Shown: positions 43,373-53,507 of the stretch, piece by piece | How positions within the stretch are numbered: position 1 is the first letter of the stretch | Layout: every line of letters begins with the position of its first letter | Source of the DNA: Betaproteobacteria bacterium | GTDB taxonomy: Bacteria > Pseudomonadota > Gammaproteobacteria > Burkholderiales > Thiobacteraceae | NCBI GenBank assembly: GCA_024641855.1 | Contig: JAHECG010000011.1 | Span: forward strand, 1 to 57,902 | Length of the DNA stretch: 57,902 nucleotides | Reading direction: 5' to 3' | The notes under the pieces: generated by a model | Databases searched by the model: none | What the model was told of the DNA's origin: nothing | Seen by the model: only the letters and a program-made list of their open reading frames with translations | Made by a program: the position numbers and the translations under genes

Positions 43373-43942
43373 TTAAGCAGGCACAGCAGATTGGGGATTG
43401 CAAATATTATCCTCGGCCCGATCAAATAAGATATCGAACTGTTCAGCAAGATTTTTTGATGTGTCGGGAGAATTAAATGAGGCGACAGCTTCATTTTTAC
43501 TCATATCAGCACAGAAACGAAATCCGACAGTATCCATGACTATCATATGTTGTTTAATCGATTTATCTCGATCAGTAACCACACTTTTCATTTTGCATTG
43601 ATTGTCATGATCAGCGCAAAGTCTAAAGAACGGCATGTTTCTGTCCAAGCTATCACTATCCTGAATCAGAACTTTGATTTGTGTACCGTCTTTTGCTAAA
43701 AAAGAGGAGGCCGCATCTACCACCCTAGGGTCACTATAAATGTCGTGGTGCAGACAGCTCGTGAAAACCCGAACCTCTTTTTCGGCATGCGAAAAAAGAT
43801 TACGAATAATTGATTGAGCGTGCTCAATTTGCCCATTAGAGATCAGCTCACTAGAACGTGCGGAAGCTAGATAGGTTACATAACAATCGTAAATTTCAAA
43901 TTCGCTAGCATCAGCGAAGTCACAATTCATCGTTTGATTCAT
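43373..43942 (-). CDS. Unrecognised cytosolic protein, possibly PLD-like (island cargo)
   Basis: 189 aa, no signal peptide or TM. Features resemble a single degenerate phospholipase-D-like lobe: a helix AQSIIRNLFSHAEKEVRVFTSCL, a strand TQIKVLIQDSDSL, then a core strand QHMIVMDTVGFRFCAD (His132 and Asp137 in an HxxxxD arrangement, no HKD lysine), ASFNSP and a terminal helix LAEQFDILFDRAED. This order is seen in PLD-like proteins that sense or bind rather than cleave. Seven or more cysteines are scattered. It is first in the pair with the membrane protein, and a perfect 14-bp palindrome lies 21 nt upstream. A defence or toxin role is speculation. Confidence 0.7.
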   Translation of the reverse strand: MNQTMNCDFADASEFEIYDCYVTYLASARSSELISNGQIEHAQSIIRNLFSHAEKEVRVFTSCLHHDIYSDPRVVDAASSFLAKDGTQIKVLIQDSDSLDRNMPFFRLCADHDNQCKMKSVVTDRDKSIKQHMIVMDTVGFRFCADMSKNEAVASFNSPDTSKNLAEQFDILFDRAEDNICNPQSAVPA

Positions 43943-43962
43943 AGCTTAGCCTTTATATTTGT

Positions 43963-43976
43963 GGTCTTCGAAGACC
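43963..43976. promoter_or_regulatory. Perfect 14-bp palindrome upstream of the island gene pair
   Basis: GGTCTTCGAAGACC, fully self-complementary, 21 nt upstream of the ATG at 43942. Its position suits an operator for a dimeric regulator or a short leader hairpin. Confidence 0.45.
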
Positions 43977-44375
43977 TTCCACTAGCACCTTGGACTATAG
44001 CAGCTCAAGATGGGGTGGTATTTTGACATACTTAAATAGTTATGAATACCAATAAAATTATAGACATAACACCATTGAATTCAAGACAGGAAGTGCGTTC
44101 ATTGCGAACTTTCTAGAAGAGGCCTTTGAATGGTGGCCCCTCATACTTAATATCTGTCCTTTTAGATCTAACTTGAGACGGTAAATAGCTTAAAAAGGTT
44201 CTGAGCTGCCACTCATATACCTACCACGAAGCACAAGTTCCTAAATACATGTTGAGACGGAAATGTGACGTGCCTTAGGATAATTCAAAGTTAACTATAT
44301 TGTTTTTCCAAACAATCCTAATCACATGACATCTTAACTTCTTGATTGTATTACGCGCTGAATTTGTACTTCGCC
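43977..44375. other. AT-rich noncoding end of the element
   Basis: About 400 nt without a plausible gene on either strand. The ten-base pieces TTGAGACGGT and TTGAGACGGA occur near 44171 and 44252. A frame at 44275-44469 merely translates the duplicated tRNA end. No recombination directionality gene or origin is visible. Confidence 0.6.
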
Positions 44376-44422
44376 CTTTTAATCCGTTGGTCGCAGGTTC
44401 GAATCCCGCACGGCCTACCAAA
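44376..44422 (+). repeat. Attachment site direct repeat (attR)
   Basis: Identical over 47 bp to 41793-41839. It represents only the 3' half of tRNA-Lys, with no 5' half upstream, and is followed four bases later by what was the original tRNA terminator. Confidence 0.93.
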
Positions 44423-44425
44423 CAC

Positions 44426-44459
44426 AAACGGCCTAGGTGTTTCCACCTAGGCCGTTTTC
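44426..44459 (+). terminator. Original tRNA-Lys terminator, displaced by the element
   Basis: A perfect 14-bp stem (44426-44439 with 44444-44457; core CGGCCTAGGTG) with a TTTC loop and TTTT. It can also end the ferredoxin-strand transcript, since the left arm begins with AAA. Confidence 0.9.
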
Positions 44460-44474
44460 TTTTGCGCAATCTTT

Positions 44475-44744
<270 letters not shown>

Positions 44745-44767
44745 TCAATATAGGTATTTGCTAATAT

Positions 44768-45788
<1,021 letters not shown>

Positions 45789-45831
45789 AATAAGGGTATT
45801 GTCGTAGCTAATGCATCAATGACGCAAACCT

Positions 45832-46479
45832 TTAGGATAAGGCGCGTATTTGCGGTACTTCAAAGATTTGTTGGCCGGGTGCGGCACGTTCAATCACATA
45901 GACCAGTGCATTGAGCATTTGCGCCAACGTCACCAAGCCTAAGCGTTGTGCACCTTGTGCCGTGCTCGGCAAGCGTTCACACAACCAATACAGCGGTCGC
46001 AAGAATAACGGCCAGTGATGGCCCGGCCCCAGCACATACCACGGCCGAAAAATGCTCGCATTACATTCTCTTTGCGCAATCAACAGTTCCGCTGCTTGTC
46101 GTGCACGAATATAAGCCACCATCACCGGCGCCGGTTGCGCCACGCTCACATACACAAAATGTGCTGCGCTCTTTGCGGCCATTAACGAGGCTCGCACCGA
46201 AGCTAAATCCACATCGATAAATTGTTGTGCCTTGGCGGGGCTTGGACGCGCTACACCGATCAGATGCACAAACACACAACCCTGCGGCACCTCGTCAACG
46301 TAGCTGCTGGCATCCAAGGCATCGCCCAATACCACACGGCAACCTGGTGGCACCTTGGCTTGAGATCCAGGTCGCGCTAGCGCAATGACCTGATGTCCAC
46401 GCTCCGTCAGTACTGCACACAATCGCTGCCCAATGTAACCGGTGGCACCAGCGACAAATATGGTTTTGGAATCAGCCAT
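45832..46479 (-). CDS. NAD(P)-binding Rossmann protein (atypical SDR)
   Basis: A 215-aa protein with an N-terminal dinucleotide motif (IFVAGATGYIGQRLCAVL), HVFVHLIGVARPSPAK and a late RARQAAELLI region. It lacks the classic YxxxK pair, in keeping with NmrA/atypical SDR epimerase-like proteins. The substrate is unknown. It lies between rsmD and the M16 peptidase pair on the same strand with short gaps (43 and 20 nt). Confidence 0.82.
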   Translation of the reverse strand: MADSKTIFVAGATGYIGQRLCAVLTERGHQVIALARPGSQAKVPPGCRVVLGDALDASSYVDEVPQGCVFVHLIGVARPSPAKAQQFIDVDLASVRASLMAAKSAAHFVYVSVAQPAPVMVAYIRARQAAELLIAQRECNASIFRPWYVLGPGHHWPLFLRPLYWLCERLPSTAQGAQRLGLVTLAQMLNALVYVIERAAPGQQIFEVPQIRALS

Positions 46480-46499
46480 TCAATTCAATGGCACAACAC

Positions 46500-47840
46500 T
46501 TACTTCGCAGTCGCTTCCGGCGCACCGACCATCACTGTCACCAACTTATCCGGATGCACATGCCGCTTAAAGGCCGCTTGGATCGAGCGCACGCTCACTT
46601 TATCGACTTGGTGCGTGAAATCGCTAAGATACGTCAGCGGTAGGTTATAGAAACCGATCACACCTAAGTATTCGAGCAACTTTCGATTACTATCAATGCG
46701 TAGTGGAAAACCCAAAATGATATTGTTTTTTGCTTGCTTCAGCTCAGACTCCGTTGGACCACTCTGAATAAAGCGGCTCAATGTCTCTTGCGCGACTTTG
46801 AGCGCCACGTCAGCATCTTGTTTCTTTGTTTGCATGCCTAACTCAAATGGGCCTGGCTGTTGCAAGGGGATGAAATAACTATAGGCACTGTAAGCCAAAC
46901 CGCGCTTTTGACGGATTTCATTCAAAATACGCGAATCAAAGCCGCCGCCGCCCAGCACGTAATTACCGACATACAAGGAAAAATAATCCGGGTCGCCACG
47001 CGCGATACCCGGCGCGCCAATCGCGATATGCGCCTGCGTTGCCGGATGTGAAATACGTAACACTTCGGCGTTTGCGAGCGGCGCTACCTTGGGCAATTCC
47101 TCGCACGCTTCATGATCTGACAATTGCCCAGTCAATTGATCGGCGATCGTTTCTGCTTCGCCGCGGCTGACATCCCCAATAATGGAAACTACGGCCCGAG
47201 CTGCGCCATAATGAATATCGTAAAATCGCACCAGATCATCCCGCTTAAGCTTGCCGACCGTTGCGATCTCTCCATCGCTAGGCAAACCATAAGGATGCTC
47301 GCCATACACTGCTTTATAAAAAGCCTTGTCGGCAATGGCCGCAGGCTTAGTCTCCGCCTCACGCAGCGCTGCTAACGTGCGTGTTTTTTCCCGCTGCAAC
47401 ACCATTTCAGGAAAGTCTGGCGACTGCAAAACTTTGGCCAGTATATCCAGCGCCTGCGTTCGTTCACGTATCGACGACAAGGTGCGCAAACTATAGCCTG
47501 CACGATCACGATCAAAGCTAGGGCCCATTTGCGCACCAACATCCGCCAAGCGCTTGGCAATCGTTTCTTCGCTCAACCCGGCGGCGCCCAATTGCAGCAT
47601 ACCCAGCACTAACGCCGCACGTCCAGCACGCTCGGGAGAATCTCGACGGCTACCGGCGTCGAGTTGGACCGCAACATCCAACATCGGCAGATCATGATTT
47701 TCGACAAACAATACCTTTGCGCCACTTTTGGCTTTCCATGTTTGAATGTTCACACCCGCTTGCGCTGGCAACGCAACCATCCCCAACACCGCCAATGCGC
47801 ACATTCCGCGCAACCAAAAACAAGAAAATTTAATTACCAT
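46500..47840 (-). CDS. M16-family peptidase-like protein, inactive partner
   Basis: A 446-aa secreted protein (signal MCALAVLGMVALPAQA). It has the M16 fold (DAGSRRDSPERAGRAALVLGMLQLG where HxxEH would be), but the zinc-binding HxxEH is absent. It is paired with an active M16 protein immediately upstream (11-nt overlap). Such pairs form a heterodimer or a clamp in which one half is catalytic. It probably digests small peptides in the periplasm. Confidence 0.9.
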   Translation of the reverse strand: MVIKFSCFWLRGMCALAVLGMVALPAQAGVNIQTWKAKSGAKVLFVENHDLPMLDVAVQLDAGSRRDSPERAGRAALVLGMLQLGAAGLSEETIAKRLADVGAQMGPSFDRDRAGYSLRTLSSIRERTQALDILAKVLQSPDFPEMVLQREKTRTLAALREAETKPAAIADKAFYKAVYGEHPYGLPSDGEIATVGKLKRDDLVRFYDIHYGAARAVVSIIGDVSRGEAETIADQLTGQLSDHEACEELPKVAPLANAEVLRISHPATQAHIAIGAPGIARGDPDYFSLYVGNYVLGGGGFDSRILNEIRQKRGLAYSAYSYFIPLQQPGPFELGMQTKKQDADVALKVAQETLSRFIQSGPTESELKQAKNNIILGFPLRIDSNRKLLEYLGVIGFYNLPLTYLSDFTHQVDKVSVRSIQAAFKRHVHPDKLVTVMVGAPEATAK

Positions 47841-49212
47841 GACGCAATCCTTTCGGTGGCACTACCGGTTTTTTATCATCCAAAGCTTGTGGATCGAGTG
47901 TGGCCACCGTGAGCGTATCGTCAATCAAATATTTTTTCGCTGCATCGCGCACTTGGTCGACAGTCACCGCCTTCAATTTCTCAATGCGTTTATCGATCGC
48001 GCTATAGCCCAGACCCGCTGTCTCCATTTCACCGATTTGCATCGCTTGGTAAAACACTGAGTCGCGCTGATAAACTTGCGATGCAATGACTTGCGCTTTG
48101 ACGCGGTTCAATTCTTCTTCACTGATGCCATCGCGTTTCAACTTTTCGATTTGTTCGCGAACTGCGCTTTCCACTTGCGCCACGGTTTTACCTTCGCTCG
48201 GCGTCGCATCGATGATGAACATCCCCGGACCACGCTGCACACTGTCGTAACCGCTATCCGCATCCACGGCAATTTGCGATTCGCGCACCAAAGCCGTGGG
48301 CAAACGCGCGGCGGCATTGGCAGACAACACACCACTCAACATTTCCAACGCATAGGGATCACTATCCTTCGCAGCATCGCGGATCACCGGCGCTTTCCAG
48401 CCCATCAACAAGTAGGGTAATTTCGCTGGCGCCTTGACCACAACGCGACGTTCCCCCTTCTGCTCCGGCTCCGCTTGCGGCTTTTGCACCGGCAAGGCTT
48501 TGACCTTGATCGCGCCAAAATACTGTTGCGCCAATTTAAATACCGCATCCGCCTTTACATCACCCGCCACCACCAACACTGCATTATTCGGCGCATACCA
48601 GGTGTGATACCAAGCCCGCGCGTCCTCAACTTTCATCTGTTCCAAATCATCCATCCAACCAATTACCGGCCAACGATAAGGGCTTGCCTGAAATGCGGTC
48701 GACATAAATTGCTCATACACTTTCCCATGCGGCTGATCATCCGTACGCCAGCGACGCTCATTGCGCACCACTTCGATTTCTTTGTCGAATTCGGATTTTG
48801 ATAACACGAGGTTGTGCATGCGGTCGGCTTCCAACTTCAAAGCCAGTTCCAACTTGGAGCGTTCCAAGGTTTGAAAATAAGCCGTTTGATCGCGAGTGGT
48901 AAAGGCATTTTCACGACCGCCCGCCGCCGCAATCTGTTTCGAGAAATTGCCCGACGGCACTTGCTTGGTACCCTTGAACATCATATGTTCCAGCACATGC
49001 GCCACACCGGTGGTGCCATTATGCTCATCCTCGCTCCCAGCCCGATACCAGACTTGGGACACCACAACCGGTGCACGATGATCTTCTTTGACAATCACTT
49101 TGAGCCCGTTGGCCAATATCTTCTGTTGCGGCTGACTGGCGGCACTGGCCAACCCAGGCAACAAAGTGAGGCAAAACAGTAGTACGCTAACGATTTCCGA
49201 TGGTTTTCTCAT
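47830..49212 (-). CDS. M16-family zinc peptidase, active partner
   Basis: A 460-aa secreted pitrilysin-type metallopeptidase (signal VSVLLFCLTLLPGLASA). The inverted zinc motif HxxEH is intact (GVAHVLEHMMFKGTKQVPS) and the third ligand Glu follows ~76 residues on (EIEVVRNERRWR). It works with the inactive partner encoded next. It is divergent from ftsY; the 74 nt between them must hold both promoters. Confidence 0.93.
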   Translation of the reverse strand: MRKPSEIVSVLLFCLTLLPGLASAASQPQQKILANGLKVIVKEDHRAPVVVSQVWYRAGSEDEHNGTTGVAHVLEHMMFKGTKQVPSGNFSKQIAAAGGRENAFTTRDQTAYFQTLERSKLELALKLEADRMHNLVLSKSEFDKEIEVVRNERRWRTDDQPHGKVYEQFMSTAFQASPYRWPVIGWMDDLEQMKVEDARAWYHTWYAPNNAVLVVAGDVKADAVFKLAQQYFGAIKVKALPVQKPQAEPEQKGERRVVVKAPAKLPYLLMGWKAPVIRDAAKDSDPYALEMLSGVLSANAAARLPTALVRESQIAVDADSGYDSVQRGPGMFIIDATPSEGKTVAQVESAVREQIEKLKRDGISEEELNRVKAQVIASQVYQRDSVFYQAMQIGEMETAGLGYSAIDKRIEKLKAVTVDQVRDAAKKYLIDDTLTVATLDPQALDDKKPVVPPKGLRHGN

Positions 49213-49286
49213 AGATAAAGTAGTTCACCTGGTGGAATGAAGTTAAAATTATACGTTCGAAGTCTTCATCTCTGACGCAAAAATCC

Positions 49287-50252
49287 ATGTTTAGTTTCTT
49301 TAGTAAATCAAAGCCTGAAGCAGAAACCCCGGCAGCCGAGGAAAATACTTCCTGGGGGGAACGCCTGAAACGCGGCCTATCCAAGACCCGCGACGTACTA
49401 AACACCCCTGTCAGCGAGCTGTTTACCGGCGGCAAAATCGATGCCGCGCTGTATGACGAACTGGAAACCATTTTACTGACTGCAGACATGGGTATTGCGG
49501 CCACCCAAGCACTACTCGACACACTGCGCCAGCGCGTCAAGCGCGATGCCCTGACCGATGCCGCACAACTCAAGGGCGCCCTCAAGCAAGCCCTGGTGGA
49601 GCTGCTAACCCCATTGGAAAAGCCACTCGACACCAGCACCCACAAACCCTTCGTCATCATGATGGCGGGCGTCAATGGCGCGGGTAAAACCACCACCATC
49701 GGCAAATTGGCACAGCACTACCAATCTCAAGGAAAATCCGTGCTGTTGGCGGCAGGCGACACCTTCCGCGCGGCAGCCCGCGAGCAACTGCTCGCTTGGG
49801 GGGAGCGCAATAATGTCACGGTGATCAGCCAGGAATCGGGCGACTCTGCCGCGGTGATCTTCGATGCCGTCAACGCCGCCAAAGCGCGTGGCATCGATAT
49901 TGTGCTGGCCGACACGGCTGGTCGCTTGCCGACCCAACTACACTTGATGGAAGAAATTAAAAAGGTAAAGCGCGTCATCAGCAAGGCCGACCCAGATGCC
50001 CCACATGAAGTGCTACTGGTGCTGGATGCCAACACCGGTCAAAATGCCGTGATGCAAGTGAAAGCCTTCGACGATGCCTTGGGACTCACCGGATTGGTCG
50101 TCACCAAACTCGACGGCACCGCCAAAGGCGGTGTCATTGCCGCTATCGCCAAAACGCGCCCAGTGCCTGTGCGCTTTATCGGCGTTGGCGAAACCCTGCA
50201 CGATTTACGGCCATTCGTGGCCGAAGAATTCGTATCGGCCTTGTTTGTCTAG
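49287..50252 (+). CDS. ftsY: Signal recognition particle receptor FtsY
   Basis: A 321-aa SRP GTPase: an acidic N-terminal region (short here, ~30 residues), N domain, and G domain with GVNGAGKTTTIGKLA, DTFRAAAREQL, DTAGRLPTQLHLMEEI and VTKLDGTAKGG. It docks ribosome-SRP complexes at the membrane. It is directly adjacent to ftsE (stop TAG, then ATG), the classic ftsYEX operon. Confidence 0.97.
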   Translation: MFSFFSKSKPEAETPAAEENTSWGERLKRGLSKTRDVLNTPVSELFTGGKIDAALYDELETILLTADMGIAATQALLDTLRQRVKRDALTDAAQLKGALKQALVELLTPLEKPLDTSTHKPFVIMMAGVNGAGKTTTIGKLAQHYQSQGKSVLLAAGDTFRAAAREQLLAWGERNNVTVISQESGDSAAVIFDAVNAAKARGIDIVLADTAGRLPTQLHLMEEIKKVKRVISKADPDAPHEVLLVLDANTGQNAVMQVKAFDDALGLTGLVVTKLDGTAKGGVIAAIAKTRPVPVRFIGVGETLHDLRPFVAEEFVSALFV

Positions 50253-50906
50253 ATGATCACCTTCAGCCATGTCACAAAACGTTATCGCGGCGGCACGGAA
50301 GCGCTGAAAGATCTGTCTTTTACGATTGAACCCGGAGAACTGGTAGTTCTGACCGGGCCCTCGGGCGCAGGTAAAACCACCTTACTAAAACTCATCGCCG
50401 CCCTCGAACGCCCCACCCAAGGCAGCGTACTGGTGAGCGGTCAAAATGTCGGCAAACTCTCGCGCGGTGCAGTGCCCTATCTGCGCCGCAATATCGGCAT
50501 GGTGTTTCAGGAGGGCCGTCTGCTGTTCGATCGCAATGTGTTTGAAAATGTCGTGCTGCCTTTGCGCATTATCGGCATGCCGCAACGCGAAGCGGCCAAG
50601 CGTGTGCGCGCCGCCTTGGATAAAGTCGGTTTACTGGAAAAAGAAAAAGCGCAGCCGATCACACTGTCTGGTGGTGAGCAGCAACGCCTCGCCATTGCGC
50701 GCGCCATCGTCAATCGGCCTGCCATCTTGATTGCCGACGAACCGACCGGCAATCTCGACCCGGATTACGCAGCGCAATTGATGGATATGTTCACCGCCTT
50801 CAACCAAGTGGGCGTGACCTTATTGATCGCCACACACGATCCCATTCTGGCCGCGCGCAGCACATCTCGCGTGCTGCATTTGCGCGGAGGAGCACTGCAA
50901 GCATGA
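50253..50906 (+). CDS. ftsE: Cell division ATP-binding protein FtsE
   Basis: A 217-aa ABC ATPase: Walker [13 protein letters not shown], signature [15 protein letters not shown], Walker [13 protein letters not shown]. It forms the FtsEX complex that regulates septal amidases through EnvC (also present in this window). Zero gap to ftsY and a 4-nt overlap with ftsX indicate one transcript. Confidence 0.97.
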   Translation: MITFSHVTKRYRGGTEALKDLSFTIEPGELVVLTGPSGAGKTTLLKLIAALERPTQGSVLVSGQNVGKLSRGAVPYLRRNIGMVFQEGRLLFDRNVFENVVLPLRIIGMPQREAAKRVRAALDKVGLLEKEKAQPITLSGGEQQRLAIARAIVNRPAILIADEPTGNLDPDYAAQLMDMFTAFNQVGVTLLIATHDPILAARSTSRVLHLRGGALQA

Positions 50907-51814
50907 GAAGCTTTTTCAGCCAACATCGCGCCGCCATCGTATTGACGGTCAACCGCATGCTCGATACGCCACTCGCAACGCTGTTGACCATTATGGTGAT
51001 CGGCATCGCGCTAAGCCTGCCTTTAGGTTTGTATTTAGTCGTGAATAACCTGAGCCGTATCGCCGACAACAGCCAAGGCCAACCCGAGATCAGCATTTTC
51101 TTGAAGGACAATGCCGGTAGCGCAGTGCAGCGGGACATTGAAACCAAATTAAAAGCACGCACGGAAATCAAAGAATTCCATTTCGTATCGCGCGATACCG
51201 CACTCAAACAGCTTTCGCAGAACATGGGCCTAACCGATACCGCAGCCATCTTAGGTAAAAACCCACTTCCCGACGCTTTTGTCATCACCACCAAAGATAT
51301 CGAACCAGAACATCTCGATCAATTGCGTAAAGATATGCAAGCCTTGCCGGGCGTGCAAAGCGCCACTCTCGATTCGGAATGGGCGCGACGCTTGAACGCT
51401 ATTTTGCGTTTAGGTAAGCAAGGCGTATGGCTGCTCGCCGCACTACTGGGCTTTGCCTTGGCGGCCATCGGCTTCAACACCATCCGCCTACAAATTTTGG
51501 CATTGCGCGACGAAGTCGAAGTCAGTCGCTTGCTCGGCGCGACCGATGCCTTCATTCGTCGACCTTATCTGTATCTGGGCATGCTGCAAGGCTTGCTCGG
51601 CGGTCTTGCGGCTTGGCTGATCGTTGCAAGCGCATTCGCACTGATTAATGTGCGCGTGGCGGAAATTGCCAGTTTGTATAACCTGAGCTTTTTACTATCG
51701 AGTCTGGCATGGCGCGATGGTTTAGCCGTGCTGATCAGCGCCGCCTCACTTGGTTGGCTTGGCGCCTACCTAGCTGCCAACCAGCATTTGCGCGGCTCGC
51801 GCGCGGCTTTCTAA
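50903..51814 (+). CDS. ftsX: Cell division protein FtsX
   Basis: A 303-aa membrane protein with 4 TM helices (~35-60, ~175-195, ~225-250, ~272-292) and a large periplasmic loop between TM1 and TM2 (ISIFLKDNAGSAVQRDIETKLKA), the part that contacts EnvC. It partners FtsE. It is the end of the ftsYEX operon; 43 nt separate it from the glyoxalase gene. Confidence 0.95.
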   Translation: MRSFFSQHRAAIVLTVNRMLDTPLATLLTIMVIGIALSLPLGLYLVVNNLSRIADNSQGQPEISIFLKDNAGSAVQRDIETKLKARTEIKEFHFVSRDTALKQLSQNMGLTDTAAILGKNPLPDAFVITTKDIEPEHLDQLRKDMQALPGVQSATLDSEWARRLNAILRLGKQGVWLLAALLGFALAAIGFNTIRLQILALRDEVEVSRLLGATDAFIRRPYLYLGMLQGLLGGLAAWLIVASAFALINVRVAEIASLYNLSFLLSSLAWRDGLAVLISAASLGWLGAYLAANQHLRGSRAAF

Positions 51815-51857
51815 AACGCCGCGTTTCGGCATCAACGAACTTTAGCAGGAGAAAAAC

Positions 51858-52247
51858 ATGCGCTTACTCCACACCATGATTCGCAGCGGCGATCTCGATC
51901 GCTCCATCGACTTCTACACCAATGTGCTCGGCATGAAATTGCTGCGCCGCAAAGAATACCCCGAAGGTAAATTCACCTTAGCCTTCGTCGGCTATGGCGA
52001 TGAAAAAGACAATACCGTCATCGAGCTCACTTACAACTGGGGCGTGAGCAGTTACGAACTCGGCGGCGGCTTCGGCCACATCGCCATTGAAGTCGATGAC
52101 GTGTATGCCGCGACGGCAGAAATCAGCAAGCGTGGCGGCAAGATTCTGCGCGAAGCTGGGCCGATGAATGCGGGCACAACGATTATTGCCTTTGTGTGCG
52201 ATCCGGATGGGTATCAGATCGAATTGATCGGGAAGAAAAACAATTAA
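51858..52247 (+). CDS. gloA: Lactoylglutathione lyase (glyoxalase I)
   Basis: A 129-aa VOC-fold enzyme: [53 protein letters not shown] and [13 protein letters not shown]. The metal ligands His6, Glu57, His75 and Glu123 are in their usual motifs. It detoxifies methylglyoxal with glutathione. It has AGGAG before ATG 51858. It is of normal bacterial GloA length. Confidence 0.95.
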   Translation: MRLLHTMIRSGDLDRSIDFYTNVLGMKLLRRKEYPEGKFTLAFVGYGDEKDNTVIELTYNWGVSSYELGGGFGHIAIEVDDVYAATAEISKRGGKILREAGPMNAGTTIIAFVCDPDGYQIELIGKKNN

Positions 52248-52275
52248 CGCAGCTTCGGTCGTAAAAAATCACTAA

Positions 52276-52740
52276 CTAGGATTCTGCGAAGACTTCAGAC
52301 AGCCCACGCGCATCCATCGCTTCAATGACCTGTTCGGCCTCGGCTTGAGAAACCTTCAAAACAAAACCGAACTTGCGCGACTTCAGCGTGATATACATCA
52401 TGCGATGTTTGATGCCGGTAGGGATATGTTTAATCGTAGTCGACTCCAGGTCAAACCTAATCTGTTCAATATCACTCAAGGGATAACGCTTTTTTCCAAA
52501 TAGCGTCTTGGCAACCAACGCATCCCCAATGGTTATCGAAAACGTTACCATGATAGCCATCAAAGCAAATCCCGCAATCCCCAGTGGCCCCAAAACAGCC
52601 AGCAGCAGTCCCTTCACATTTTGCGAGCCTAAATCCATGTAAATGGAAATCGTAATGAGGCTCAGCAAAGGGATCAATAGCACCGCAGCAATTAAGCGCG
52701 CGGCTGCCACATTATAGTTGGTCAAATATACGTCCTTCAT
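52276..52740 (-). CDS. Membrane protein with PH-like C-terminal domain
   Basis: 154 aa. Two TM helices (~12-34 and ~44-70) and a soluble C-terminal part (KKRYPLSDIEQIRFDLESTTI, then MMYITLKSRKFGFVLKVS) whose strand pattern recalls bacterial PH-like domains. I cannot assign a function. The start, ATG 52740, lacks a strong ribosome binding site. It is on the same strand as, and 35 nt after, the YgjP-type protease gene. Confidence 0.65.
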   Translation of the reverse strand: MKDVYLTNYNVAAARLIAAVLLIPLLSLITISIYMDLGSQNVKGLLLAVLGPLGIAGFALMAIMVTFSITIGDALVAKTLFGKKRYPLSDIEQIRFDLESTTIKHIPTGIKHRMMYITLKSRKFGFVLKVSQAEAEQVIEAMDARGLSEVFAES

Positions 52741-52775
52741 CCACCCCTCGATTCACGCATCAGTTTTTCTTCCGG

Positions 52776-53498
52776 CTAGAACGTATGGTAGCGCGCACCA
52801 TCGCACTCCAAGGCTTTACGCTGCACCTTAAAATCCGGAAAGAGTTGCCCCACTGTCTCCCAAAAAGCCGGGGAATGATCCATATGTTTGAGATGGGCAA
52901 TCTCATGCGCCACCACATAGTCGATCTGTGACTCTGGCGCTTTGATCAAGCGCCAAGACAAACGGATCACGCCAGACGACAAGCACATGCCCCAAGTGGT
53001 TTTAGCATTGGAGAGTTTGAGTGGTGGCGGCGCCAACCCTAAGCGTGGCGCATAACAAGCCAGCCGCTGTTGAAAATGTTGTGTCGCGAGTCGACGATAC
53101 CATTGCGCAACCCGCGTTTGCACGGCTGCTGCATCTTGCGTATCCGGCACACCGACCCAAACTTTACCTGGGGAACGAATCGGCTCGGCACGTCTGTTGC
53201 TGCGATATAGATTCAGCTCCAACTCATCGCCCAGCAACAGTAAACGCTCACCCTGTTGCCAGGTGCGTTGTGGCAGGCGTTTGGCTTCCATCTCCTTGAG
53301 CTTGGCGACGATCCAGGGCGCACGCTCCAGGATCAGTTGTTCCAGATAGTGATAAGGTTCACGCGGTGGCGCACTGACGGTGAGGCCGCTGCCATCGACT
53401 TTAAAACCGATGCTACGGCGCTTGCGGCGCACCAGGGTATAGCTAACCGCTTCGTTGAAAAGCTGAATACCGCGGATTTCTTTAAGCGGATACGCCAT
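52776..53498 (-). CDS. YgjP-like metallopeptidase (M48/SprT-like, DUF45)
   Basis: 240 aa. The zinc motif HExxH is intact (VAHEIAHLKHMDHSPAFW), with a third ligand at the following His, and the family core reads WGMCLSSGVIRLSWRLIKAP. The N-terminal half holds YTLVRRKRRSIGFKVDGSGL. DUF45 proteins are presumed proteases; substrates are unknown. It sits next to plsC and gmhB. Confidence 0.88.
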   Translation of the reverse strand: MAYPLKEIRGIQLFNEAVSYTLVRRKRRSIGFKVDGSGLTVSAPPREPYHYLEQLILERAPWIVAKLKEMEAKRLPQRTWQQGERLLLLGDELELNLYRSNRRAEPIRSPGKVWVGVPDTQDAAAVQTRVAQWYRRLATQHFQQRLACYAPRLGLAPPPLKLSNAKTTWGMCLSSGVIRLSWRLIKAPESQIDYVVAHEIAHLKHMDHSPAFWETVGQLFPDFKVQRKALECDGARYHTF

Positions 53499-53507
53499 GC
53501 TGCGCAG

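Larger units (their letters stand above)
41793..44422. mobile_element. Integrative element (~2.6 kb) in tRNA-Lys
   Basis: It is bounded by 47-bp direct repeats of the tRNA-Lys 3' end; one unit is 2583 bp. It carries, in order from the tRNA: a tyrosine integrase gene reading toward the tRNA, a 184-bp internally deleted IS3-type element that disrupts that integrase, an unrecognised two-gene pair on the minus strand, and ~400 nt of AT-rich noncoding sequence. Base composition is visibly more AT-rich than the flanks from 42660 on. The integrase lacks its N-terminal part, so the element is probably no longer mobile by itself. Confidence 0.9.

Noticed and set aside
44376-44422. Second tRNA-Lys
   Set aside because: Only the 3' half is present; upstream sequence has no acceptor, D-arm or anticodon stem 5' strand. 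It is the att duplication.
44275-44469. Open frame on the minus strand reading VGRAGFEPATNGLKGR
   Set aside because: This peptide is the well-known artefact of translating the tRNA 3' end; here it covers the attR repeat and the terminator. Not a gene.
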